DNA from: Streptomyces griseocarneus
GTDB lineage: Bacteria; Actinomycetota; Actinomycetes; Streptomycetales; Streptomycetaceae
Assembly (NCBI GenBank): GCA_003674045.1
Contig: PENC01000008.1
Span: 1-64,000 of the forward strand
Direction: 5' to 3'
Length of the DNA stretch: 64,000 bases
The notes under the pieces are model-generated. The model did not search any database, was not told where the DNA came from, and saw nothing but the letters and a program-made list of their open reading frames with translations. The translations under genes and the position numbers were made by a program. Below, piece after piece: positions 7,318 through 14,704 of the stretch (its first letter is position 1; each line of letters starts with the position of its first letter).

Positions 7318-8367
7318 GTGTTGGTCGACAGTCTCCCCGAAACCCCAGCGGCACCACCGCGGTCCGCGCCCGCCGGCCGGAACGCGGCCCGCGCGGCAGG
7401 TCTGTTCGCCGCCCTGGGAGCCCTGCTCCTGGTCGCCGTGGCGAGCGTCGCCATCGGCGCCAAACAGATCCCCCTCGAACAGGTCTGGAACGCGCTCGCC
7501 CACTCCGCGTCCGGTGCCGACGCCGTGGTCGTCCGCGACGTGCGCCTGCCACGGACGCTCCTGGGCATCGTCGTCGGTGCCGCGCTCGGGCTCGCGGGCG
7601 CCGTGATGCAGGCGCTCACCCGCAACCCGCTCGCCGAACCCGGCATCCTCGGCGTCAACGCCGGTGCCGCGGCGGCCGTCGTCTCCGCCATCACCTTCCT
7701 GGGCATCGGCACGGTCAGCGGCTACATGTGGTTCGCCTTCCTGGGCGCGGCCGTCGTCTCCGTGGCCGTCCACTTCCTCGCGGGCAGTCGCAACGCGACA
7801 CCCGTGCGTCTCGCGCTGGCGGGCACGGCCGTGACGTACGCGCTCTACGGCTATGTGTACGCGGTGCAGCTGTCGGACCGGGTGGCGATGGACCGGATGC
7901 GGTTCTGGATCGTCGGCTCGCTCGCCTCCTCGACCATGGACACCGTCTGGCGGGTCGCGCCCTTCGTCGGCCTCGGCGTGCTGCTCTGCCTGGCCCTCGC
8001 GCGGCCGCTCAACGCCATGGCCCTCGGCGACGACCAGGCGCTCGCGCTGGGCTCGCGGCCCAACGTCACCCGCGTGCTGGCGATGGCCGCCATCACCCTG
8101 CTGTGCGGCGGGGCCACCGCGGCCTGCGGGCCGATCGTCTTCGTCGGCCTGATCATCCCGCACCTCGTCCGCAGCCTGACCGGCCCCGACCTGCGCTGGA
8201 TCCTGCCGTACTCGGCCGTCCTGTCGCCCGTGCTGCTGCTCGGCGCCGACGTCCTCGGACGGGTCGTCACCCGCCCCGGGGAGCTCCAGGTCGGCATCGT
8301 CACGGCGATCGTCGGCGGGCCCCTCTTCATCCACCTCGTACGCCGCCGGAAGGTGGTCAAGCAGTGA
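7318..8367 (+). CDS. FecCD-family siderophore permease 1
   Basis: The 349 aa membrane protein has FecCD features: about ten hydrophobic segments, the N-terminal R-L-P-R-T-L-L-G-I-V-V-G-A-A-L-G motif, N-P-L-A-E-P-G-I-L-G near residue 103, and G-L-I-I-P-H-L-V-R near 280 for contact with the ATPase. It forms the membrane channel with the next gene. The GTG at 7318 is only 4 nt from the iron box and has no ribosome-binding site. No later in-frame start keeps the first transmembrane helix whole, so translation from a leaderless mRNA is likely. Its stop overlaps the next start (GTGA). Confidence 0.92.
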   Translation: MLVDSLPETPAAPPRSAPAGRNAARAAGLFAALGALLLVAVASVAIGAKQIPLEQVWNALAHSASGADAVVVRDVRLPRTLLGIVVGAALGLAGAVMQALTRNPLAEPGILGVNAGAAAAVVSAITFLGIGTVSGYMWFAFLGAAVVSVAVHFLAGSRNATPVRLALAGTAVTYALYGYVYAVQLSDRVAMDRMRFWIVGSLASSTMDTVWRVAPFVGLGVLLCLALARPLNAMALGDDQALALGSRPNVTRVLAMAAITLLCGGATAACGPIVFVGLIIPHLVRSLTGPDLRWILPYSAVLSPVLLLGADVLGRVVTRPGELQVGIVTAIVGGPLFIHLVRRRKVVKQ

Positions 8368-9431
8368 GCGCCCCTTCCTCTGTTCCCTCCCCCCGGACCG
8401 CCTCCAGGGTGATCCGCACCCGCGGCGGACTCTCGCTGCGGGTGGCCCCGCGGGCCGTCCTCGTCGTCGCCGCGCTGCTGGCCGTCGCCGCGGCCGCGGC
8501 CGTCGCGCTCATCGGCACCGGCGACTACCCGATGTCGCCCGCCGAGGTCCTCACCACCCTCACCGGCGGCGGCACTCCCGCCCAGGAGTTCATCGCCTTG
8601 GACCTGCGGCTGCCGCGTGTGCTGGTCGGCCTGCTCGTCGGCGCCGCCCTCGGCACGGCGGGCGCCGTCTTCCAGTCGGTCTCCCGCAACCCGCTCGGCA
8701 GCCCCGACGTCATCGGCTTCGGCCAGGGCTCGGCGGTCGGCGCCCTCGCCGTCATCGTCCTCTTCCACGGCAGCCCGACCGCCGTCGCGCTCGGCGCCGT
8801 CGCCGGCGGCCTCCTCACCGGCGCCGCGGTCTACCTCCTCGCGTGGAAGAAGGGCGTCCACGGCTACCGCCTCGTCCTCGTCGGCATCGGCGCGGCCGCC
8901 GTGCTCACCGGCGTCCGCGACTACCTGATGACCCGCGCCGACCTCAACGACGCCACCCGCGCCATGGTCTGGATGGTCGGCTCCCTCAACGGCCGCGACT
9001 GGGGCCAGGTCTGGCCGCTGCTCGCCGTCTGCGCCCTGCTTCTCCCCGTCCTCCTCGGCCAGGGCAGGGCCCTGCGGATGATGGAGATGGGCGAGGACGC
9101 GGCCTGTGCGCTGGGCATCCGCACCGAGCGCGTACGCGTCGTGGTGATGGGCGCCGCCGTGCTGCTGACCGGCGTCGCGACCGCCGCAGCGGGGCCCATC
9201 GGCTTCATCGCCCTCGCCGCGCCCCAGCTCGCCAAGCGGCTGACCCGCGCCCCCGGCCCCAACCCGGCAGCCTCCGCCTGCATGGGCGCGACCCTGCTGA
9301 TCACCGCCGACTGGGCCTCCCAGCGGCTCTTCGGCGCCGACCAGCTGCCCGTCGGCGCGGTCACCGGCATGGTCGGCGGCTGCTACCTGCTGTGGCTGCT
9401 GTTCACCGAGCGCAAGGCGGGCCGGATATGA
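8364..9431 (+). CDS. FecCD-family siderophore permease 2
   Basis: The 355 aa protein is the second half of the permease pair. It repeats the family motifs: R-L-P-R-V-L-V-G-L-L-V-G-A-A-L-G, N-P-L-G-S-P-D-V-I-G-F-G, and near the C-terminus G-F-I-A-L-A-A-P-Q-L-A-K-R. The GTG at 8364 overlaps the TGA of permease 1 by four bases, so the two are translationally coupled. A longer in-frame reading starting at 7728 is an artefact. About ten membrane segments are expected. Confidence 0.92.
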   Translation: MSAPSSVPSPRTASRVIRTRGGLSLRVAPRAVLVVAALLAVAAAAAVALIGTGDYPMSPAEVLTTLTGGGTPAQEFIALDLRLPRVLVGLLVGAALGTAGAVFQSVSRNPLGSPDVIGFGQGSAVGALAVIVLFHGSPTAVALGAVAGGLLTGAAVYLLAWKKGVHGYRLVLVGIGAAAVLTGVRDYLMTRADLNDATRAMVWMVGSLNGRDWGQVWPLLAVCALLLPVLLGQGRALRMMEMGEDAACALGIRTERVRVVVMGAAVLLTGVATAAAGPIGFIALAAPQLAKRLTRAPGPNPAASACMGATLLITADWASQRLFGADQLPVGAVTGMVGGCYLLWLLFTERKAGRI

Positions 9432-9469
9432 CGCCGCGCGACCTGACGCACACCCAAGGAGAGACGATC

Positions 9470-10342
9470 GTGACCGACGTACGCGAAGCCACCGGGCCGC
9501 GGACGGACGCCCCCCACCGCACCGGCGCGGACGCGCGGCCGACGAGCCGCCTCGCGGCCGAGGCCGTCACGCTCTCCTACGACCAGCGGGTCATCGCCGA
9601 GAACCTCTCGGTCGCGATCCCTGACCACTCCTTCACGGTGATCGTCGGCCCCAACGGCTGCGGCAAGTCCACCCTCCTGCGCGCCCTGTCCCGCATGCTC
9701 AAGCCGGCCGCCGGGTCCGTGCTGCTGGACGGCGCCGCCATCGACTCGTACCCGGCCAAGCGGGTCGCCCGTACGCTCGGGCTCCTCCCGCAGTCCTCCG
9801 TCGCGCCCGACGGGATCACCGTCGCCGACCTCGTCGCCCGCGGCCGTTACCCCCACCAGGGGCTGCTGCGGCAGTGGTCGCGCGAGGACGAACGGATCGT
9901 CCAGGAGTCGATGGCCGCCACCGGCGTCGACGCCCTCGCCGACCGCCACGTCGACGAACTCTCCGGCGGCCAGCGGCAGCGCGTCTGGATCGCCATGGCC
10001 CTCGCCCAGCAGACCCCGCTGCTCCTGCTGGACGAGCCGACCACCTACCTCGACATCCAGCACCAGCTCGACGTCCTCGACCTGTGCGCCGAGCTCCACG
10101 AGGAGCAGGGCCGCACCCTCGTCGCCGTGCTGCACGACCTGAACCACGCCGCCCGCTACGCCACCCACCTGATCGTGCTGCGCGGCGGCGAGGTCGTCGC
10201 CCAGGGCGACCCGCGCGAGGTGGTCACCGCCGAGCTCGTCGAGCGGGTGTTCGGCATCCGGTGCCAGGTCATCGACGACCCCGAGACCGGCACGCCCCTG
10301 GTCGTCCCGGCGGCCCGGCAGCGCCGGAAGCCCACGGCGTAA
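9470..10342 (+). CDS. Iron-siderophore ABC transporter ATPase
   Basis: The 290 aa protein is a FepC/FhuC-type ATPase. Walker A is G-P-N-G-C-G-K-S-T (residues 60-68), the Q-loop L-L-P-Q follows, the signature is L-S-G-G-Q-R-Q-R, and Walker B is L-L-L-L-D-E-P-T. The H-loop is V-L-H-D-L-N-H. It powers the FecCD pair. The GTG at 9470 is chosen for AAGGAGAG (9456-9463). An ATG at 9428 overlaps the stop of permease 2 (ATGA) and would add 14 residues; both are possible. The gene ends 9 bp before the convergent SCP2 gene. Confidence 0.93.
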   Translation: MTDVREATGPRTDAPHRTGADARPTSRLAAEAVTLSYDQRVIAENLSVAIPDHSFTVIVGPNGCGKSTLLRALSRMLKPAAGSVLLDGAAIDSYPAKRVARTLGLLPQSSVAPDGITVADLVARGRYPHQGLLRQWSREDERIVQESMAATGVDALADRHVDELSGGQRQRVWIAMALAQQTPLLLLDEPTTYLDIQHQLDVLDLCAELHEEQGRTLVAVLHDLNHAARYATHLIVLRGGEVVAQGDPREVVTAELVERVFGIRCQVIDDPETGTPLVVPAARQRRKPTA

Positions 10343-10351
10343 CGGCGACAG

Positions 10352-10699
10352 CTACAGCAGCGACCGCAGCCGCAGCACGTCCCGCAGGCTCGCCTGCACC
10401 CGCACCCGGCCCCCGGCCCATGCCCGCGCGAAGTTCAGCCGCCCGTCCACCAGGGCCACGAGATCGTCGCCGGCCATCGTCAGCGCGATCTCCGCGCGGC
10501 GCTCCGGGGTGCCGGGCACGGTCTCCACGTCCTGGATGTGCCCGCCCGCCAGGTGGCCCGTGAAGGTGACGTCGAGGTCGGTGATGTGGCAGCTGAGCGA
10601 GCGGTCGGGCGCGGCGGCCTCCCGCAGGCCGCCGCCCGCCCCCGCGAGGTTCTCCGCCAGCCGGTCGAGTGCGGTACGGCACTCCTCGATGGTCGCCAT
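10352..10699 (-). CDS. SCP2 sterol-binding-like domain protein
   Basis: The 115 aa protein resembles the single SCP2 fold of actinobacterial proteins: an N-terminal helix, then D-L-D-V-T-F-T-G-H-L strands, A-E-I-A-L-T-M-A-G-D-D-L, and a terminal helix containing R-L-N-F-A-R-A-W-A-G-G. Members bind lipids or act as carriers, but the ligand here is unknown. The ATG at 10699 has no Shine-Dalgarno sequence; a TAGCGT hexamer lies 7 nt upstream. It is divergent from the tlyA operon and almost touches the siderophore ATPase gene end to end. Confidence 0.85.
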   Translation of the reverse strand: MATIEECRTALDRLAENLAGAGGGLREAAAPDRSLSCHITDLDVTFTGHLAGGHIQDVETVPGTPERRAEIALTMAGDDLVALVDGRLNFARAWAGGRVRVQASLRDVLRLRSLL

Positions 10700-10706
10700 G
10701 GACCGG

Positions 10707-10712
10707 ACGCTA
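10707..10712 (-). promoter_or_regulatory. Candidate -10 (TAGCGT), near-leaderless start
   Basis: TAGCGT on the minus strand ends 7 nt before the ATG at 10699, so the transcript is predicted to begin within one base of the start codon. Confidence 0.35.
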
Positions 10713-10764
10713 CACCGGGGGCCCGGGAGGAGAACGGGTACGCCGCGAAGACGGCGGGACGGGG

Positions 10765-10770
10765 TAGCGT
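10765..10770 (+). promoter_or_regulatory. Candidate -10 (TAGCGT) for tlyA operon, leaderless start
   Basis: TAGCGT ends exactly 6 nt before the ATG at 10777, placing +1 on the start codon. No ribosome-binding site exists between them. Confidence 0.42.
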
Positions 10771-10776
10771 CGGGGC

Positions 10777-11067
10777 ATGACCGATCCGACCACCGGCGCG
10801 CACCAGGACGGCGAGCCCCGGGACGAGCCCCCGGCCGGGCCCCGGCCCCTCGGCGCCGACCGCAGCCCCACCGGCGAACCCGCGGTGGACACCGCCCTCG
10901 CCCGGCTGGCCGACGCCGACCACCTCGACGTGAACGGCCACCTCGCGGTGTACGAGGATGTACACGGGGACCTGCGGGAAGCGCTCGCCGCGCTCGACCG
11001 GGCCCCCGGCCCGTCCGGGGCCCCCGCGCCCATGGGGTCCCCCGCCTCGCACGACACCAGGAGCTGA
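10777..11067 (+). CDS. Small conserved hypothetical protein upstream of tlyA
   Basis: The 96 aa product is Pro/Gly/Ala-rich at both ends. The middle (V-D-T-A-L-A-R-L-A-D-A-D-H-L, then H-L-A-V-Y-E-D-V-H) is a short amphipathic helical core. I recognise no family with a known function; small genes of this type precede tlyA in other streptomycetes. The stop lies 7 bp before tlyA, so they share an operon. Initiation looks leaderless. Confidence 0.72.
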   Translation: MTDPTTGAHQDGEPRDEPPAGPRPLGADRSPTGEPAVDTALARLADADHLDVNGHLAVYEDVHGDLREALAALDRAPGPSGAPAPMGSPASHDTRS

Positions 11068-11074
11068 ACCACCC

Positions 11075-11896
11075 GTGGCAGTGACCCGCCCCCGACGCAG
11101 CCGACTCGACGCCGAGCTGGTGCGCCGCAAACTGGCCCGCTCCCGCGAGCAGGCCAGCCAGCTCATCGCGGCGGGCCGGGTCACCGTCGGCGGCGCCGTC
11201 GCGACGAAGCCCGCCACCCAGGTGGAGATCAGCGCCGCCATCGTCGTCACCTCCGACGAGAACGACCCGGACTACGTCTCCCGCGGCGGCCACAAGCTCG
11301 CCGGTGCCCTCGCCGCCTTCGTGCCCCGAGGGCTGGAGGTCGAGGGCCGCCGGGCGCTCGACGCGGGCGCCTCCACCGGCGGCTTCACCGACGTCCTGCT
11401 CCGCGCGGGCGCCGCCCACGTCGTCGCCGTCGACGTCGGCTACGGACAGCTCGCCTGGTCGCTGCAGAGCGACGAGCGGGTCACCGTCAAGGACCGGACC
11501 AACGTCCGCGAGCTGACGCTCGACCAGATCGACGACCGGCCCGTCGACATCGTCGTCGGCGACCTGTCCTTCATCCCCCTGGGCCTGGTGCTCCCCGCGC
11601 TCGTGCGCTGCGCCGCCCCCGACGCCGACCTGGTCCTCATGGTCAAGCCCCAGTTCGAGGTCGGCAAGGAGCGGCTCGGCAGCGGCGGCGTGGTGCGCAG
11701 CACCCAGCTGCGGGCCGAGGCCGTGCGCACCGTCGCGGCGCAGGCCGCCGAACTCGGCCTCGGTGTGCTGGGCGTTACCGCGAGCCCGCTGCCAGGGCCT
11801 TCCGGCAACGTCGAGTACTTTCTGTGGCTGCGCGCCGGTGCGCCTGCACTGGACCCGGCGGACGTTGACCGTGCAGTGGCGGAGGGGCCCCGTTGA
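11075..11896 (+). CDS. tlyA: TlyA family rRNA 2'-O-methyltransferase / haemolysin-like
   Basis: The 273 aa protein has an N-terminal S4 RNA-binding domain (R-L-D-A-E-L-V-R-R-K-L-A-R-S-R, about residues 8-65) followed by an FtsJ-like methyltransferase domain. Its SAM motif is A-L-D-A-G-A-S-T-G-G-F-T-D near residue 90, and G-D-L-S-F-I-P-L lies near 165. In mycobacteria TlyA methylates 16S and 23S rRNA and its presence confers capreomycin sensitivity; the same role is likely here. GTG start, with AGGAG (11059-11063) 11 nt upstream. The TGA overlaps the TTG start of nadK. Confidence 0.93.
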   Translation: MAVTRPRRSRLDAELVRRKLARSREQASQLIAAGRVTVGGAVATKPATQVEISAAIVVTSDENDPDYVSRGGHKLAGALAAFVPRGLEVEGRRALDAGASTGGFTDVLLRAGAAHVVAVDVGYGQLAWSLQSDERVTVKDRTNVRELTLDQIDDRPVDIVVGDLSFIPLGLVLPALVRCAAPDADLVLMVKPQFEVGKERLGSGGVVRSTQLRAEAVRTVAAQAAELGLGVLGVTASPLPGPSGNVEYFLWLRAGAPALDPADVDRAVAEGPR

Positions 11897-12846
11897 CCAC
11901 TTCAGAATCAGCATCATCAGCACAGACCGCAGAGTGCGAGGAGAACGGCGGGCGCACCGTCTTCCTCCTCGCCCACACCGGCCGCCCGGCGGCCATCCGC
12001 AGTGCCGAACTCGTCGTCCAGGGGCTGCTGCGCTGCGGCATCGGGGTGCGGGTGCTCGCCGAGGAGGCGGCCGACCTGCCGCTGCCCTCCGCCGTCGAGC
12101 TGGTCGAGTGCGGACCGGAGCACCCGGACGTCCTGGAGGGCTGCGAACTCCTCGTCGTGCTCGGCGGTGACGGCACGCTGCTGCGCGGCGCCGAGTTCGC
12201 CCGCAGCTCCGGGGTGCCCATGCTGGGCGTCAACCTCGGCCGCGTCGGCTTCCTCGCCGAGGCCGAGCGCGACGACCTCGACAAGGTCGTGGACCGCGTC
12301 GTCACCCGCGCCTACGAGGTCGAGGAGCGGATGACCATCGACGTGCTCGTCCGCACCGACGGGCGCGTCGTGCACACCGACTGGGCGCTCAACGAGGCGT
12401 CCGTGGAGAAGGCCGCGCGGGAGCGGCTGCTGGAGGTCGTCACCGAGGTCGACGGCAGGCCGGTGTCCCGCTTCGGCGGCGACGGCGTGGTCTGCGCGAC
12501 GCCGACCGGCTCGACGGCGTACGCCTTCTCGGCGGGCGGGCCGGTGGTGTGGCCGGAGGTGGAGGCGCTGCTCATGGTCCCCATCAGCGCCCACGCCCTC
12601 TTCGCCAAGCCGCTGGTGACGGCGCCGGACTCGGTCCTCGCGGTGGAGGTGCAGCCGCAGACGCCGAACGGTGTCCTGTGGTGCGACGGCCGCCGCTCCG
12701 TGGAACTGCCGGCGGGGGCGCGGGTGGAAGTACGGCGGGGGGCTGTTCCCGTGCGCTTGGCGCGCCTTCACCACGCGTCGTTCACGGACCGTCTGGTGGC
12801 GAAGTTCGCGCTGCCGGTGGCTGGGTGGCGGGGGGCGCCTCACTGA
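11893..12846 (+). CDS. nadK: NAD kinase
   Basis: The 317 aa protein phosphorylates NAD to NADP in the cytoplasm. It carries the family motif G-G-D-G-T-L-L-R at 91-98, G-V-N-L-G-R-V-G-F-L-A-E, an N-E-A-S motif, and the conserved block T-P-T-G-S-T-A-Y-A-F-S-A-G-G-P. The TTG start at 11893 overlaps the tlyA stop by four bases and has ggagggg just upstream. tlyA-nadK-recN is normally one actinobacterial operon. Here recN is displaced by the S41 gene on the other strand. Confidence 0.95.
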   Translation: MTTSESASSAQTAECEENGGRTVFLLAHTGRPAAIRSAELVVQGLLRCGIGVRVLAEEAADLPLPSAVELVECGPEHPDVLEGCELLVVLGGDGTLLRGAEFARSSGVPMLGVNLGRVGFLAEAERDDLDKVVDRVVTRAYEVEERMTIDVLVRTDGRVVHTDWALNEASVEKAARERLLEVVTEVDGRPVSRFGGDGVVCATPTGSTAYAFSAGGPVVWPEVEALLMVPISAHALFAKPLVTAPDSVLAVEVQPQTPNGVLWCDGRRSVELPAGARVEVRRGAVPVRLARLHHASFTDRLVAKFALPVAGWRGAPH

Positions 12847-12868
12847 GCAGGCCCCTGCTCCGGGGGCT

Positions 12869-13077
12869 GCGCCCCCGGACCCCCGTGGTGGTCGGTTGCG
12901 GCCGGTGGGCTCGTTTGTGCCCACCCTCCCCCAGACTTCGTCCGGGAGGTGCCCCCAGCCGTGCGGAACGCCTGCCCACAAACGGGGGTGACAGATGGAC
13001 GGGGCAGGGGGCCGCGCCCCTTCAGGGGCGCGGGGAACTGCGCGACCAGCCCCCACCGGACCCGCAGTCGCAAACGG
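12869..13077 (-). repeat. Intergenic repeat copy with interrupted palindrome
   Basis: The right part (about 13015-13077) is a minus-oriented copy of the window-wide repeat (aggggcgcggggaactgcgc). The left part holds the palindrome seen at 5175-5214, but one arm is replaced by about 32 bp (roughly 12925-12957, ctcccccagacttcgtccgg then gaggtgccccca). The region separates convergent nadK and the S41 protease gene and probably ends both transcripts. Confidence 0.8.
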
Positions 13078-13080
13078 AGC

Positions 13081-14517
13081 TCACGAGGCACCCTGGTAGG
13101 CGTCCTGCAGCGCGCGCAGCGCGATCGGCAGGGCCGCGTCCGGGGAGACCGGGATTCCCGGAGGGATGCCCGTGCCGTCGTATGTCGTGTGGTGATCCGC
13201 CGCGCTCACGTACTCCTCGTTCGGGAGCCAGAAGCGCCAGCCGTTGGGGAGGGTGCGTTCGAGGCGGTCGGAGAAGAGGCCCTGGGTGTTCTCGCCGATG
13301 ACGGAGGGGGCGGGGGCGCGGCCCAGGAGGGCCTGGGTGAGGGTTTCGCCCGCGCTCATGGTGAGCCGTCCGGTGAGTACGGCCAGCGGCCCGGTGAAGA
13401 CCGGCCCCGCGTGCGGCCGCACCGGAACCGGCTCGGAGGGGGTGAAGCGCCTCGGGTCGCGGGCGTCGTCCCGCGCGTGCTTGAGGTAGGCGGTGTACGG
13501 CCGCGCCGTGAGCCGCTCGGCGACGTCCAGGGCCAGGCGGTCGGAGCCGCCACCGTTGAGCCGCAGGTCGAGGACGAGGCCGCGCAGGGCGTCAGGGCCG
13601 CTCGTGCGGGCGGCGGTGAAGACCTCGTCGAGCGCCTTGTGGAGCGTGGCCTGGTCGGCCTCGTAGTCGTTCCCCTTGGCGTACCGCGTGAACGCGGTGA
13701 TGCGGAGGAAGCCGATCCGTCCGGGCAGTTCGGCGTAGGTGATCCTCCCGTCCGCCCAGGACCGCTTGACGCCGATGCGCGCGGCACCGGCCGCGTCGAC
13801 CTCCTGCGCGACAGCCTGGTCGATGCGGGCCCGCTCCTTCTCGTCGGGGAGGACGGTGTCCTCGCGGATGCCGCCGAAGAAGCCCTCGGGGTGCTCGGGG
13901 TCGACGAGGCCGGTGTGCCCGTCGTGGAGGGGGCGGATCATGTCGGAGAGGATCGAGAACAGCTTCTCCGGGCTCGTCCGCTCCGTGACCCGGGGCCGGT
14001 AGCGGTCCCGGACGGCGTTCCAGTCGATGTGCCGGGCGGCGAAGAACGGGTAGTTCTCTGCGTACGTCTGCCAGAAGGTGTCGAAGACCTTCCGGGGGTC
14101 CGCCTTCGGGTCCGGCGTGGTGGCGGGATGGCAGTTCGCGGGCAGTGCGGCGACGCGGTGCAGCGTCCGGTGGCCCACGGCGTCGGCGAACGCGAGCTCC
14201 GCCCGGTCCCGGCCCTTCGGGGTCACGGTGACGGGCGCCTCGCCGTCCTGCCGGAACGGGCCTGTGGTGTCCGTACGGGTGGCCTCCAGGCCGCCGGGCA
14301 GGCAGCTGACGGACGTCGTCTCGTACGAGCGGAGCCGGTGGCCCCCGTTCTCCACGGTGAGGACCGTGCCGTAGCCGTCCATCCGCCACGTGCCGTCCCG
14401 CAGAGGCGTTCCGGTGTCGCGTGCGGTCGCGGTGCCGGTGCCGACGGCGGAGGCCGTCAAGGCGACGGCGGCGAGGAGCAGAGCGGCGGTACGGGGCGTA
14501 CGGCTTCGGGCGGGCAT
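13081..14517 (-). CDS. Secreted S41 family (C-terminal processing-like) peptidase
   Basis: The 478 aa protein starts with a Sec signal peptide (Arg-rich head, hydrophobic A-A-L-L-L-A-A-V-A-L, cleavage near residue 32). The C-terminal half matches tail-specific proteases: G-R-I-G-F-L-R-I, G-L-V-L-D-L-R-L-N-G-G-G-S-D, and T-M-S-A-G-E-T-L with the catalytic Ser; no separate PDZ domain is evident. Four Cys could form extracellular disulphides. Start at 14517 has GAGG upstream. The gene lies between nadK and recN on the opposite strand, an unusual position, and may be a later insertion. Its substrate is unknown. Confidence 0.88.
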   Translation of the reverse strand: MPARSRTPRTAALLLAAVALTASAVGTGTATARDTGTPLRDGTWRMDGYGTVLTVENGGHRLRSYETTSVSCLPGGLEATRTDTTGPFRQDGEAPVTVTPKGRDRAELAFADAVGHRTLHRVAALPANCHPATTPDPKADPRKVFDTFWQTYAENYPFFAARHIDWNAVRDRYRPRVTERTSPEKLFSILSDMIRPLHDGHTGLVDPEHPEGFFGGIREDTVLPDEKERARIDQAVAQEVDAAGAARIGVKRSWADGRITYAELPGRIGFLRITAFTRYAKGNDYEADQATLHKALDEVFTAARTSGPDALRGLVLDLRLNGGGSDRLALDVAERLTARPYTAYLKHARDDARDPRRFTPSEPVPVRPHAGPVFTGPLAVLTGRLTMSAGETLTQALLGRAPAPSVIGENTQGLFSDRLERTLPNGWRFWLPNEEYVSAADHHTTYDGTGIPPGIPVSPDAALPIALRALQDAYQGAS

Positions 14518-14691
14518 GCGGACCTCGTGGAGTCGGGACGGGAATCGAGTGGATTCAGCGGTCTGACGTGCTGCGAACAGCCTGCTTTCCGCCGTGTACC
14601 GGCACCATGGAGCGATCACCCGGACCGGTGGTGGGGCTGTCCCCAGAACGGACGACGGGGGTGGCCGTCGCGGGCGGGCCCCGGAACCTCG

Positions 14692-14697
14692 TATGGT
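14692..14697 (+). promoter_or_regulatory. Candidate -10 (TATGGT) for recN
   Basis: TATGGT ends 7 nt before the GTG at 14705, predicting a near-leaderless recN transcript. The alternative ATG (14693) lies inside this hexamer and would then not be transcribed. Confidence 0.35.
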
Positions 14698-14704
14698 CGT
14701 ATCC

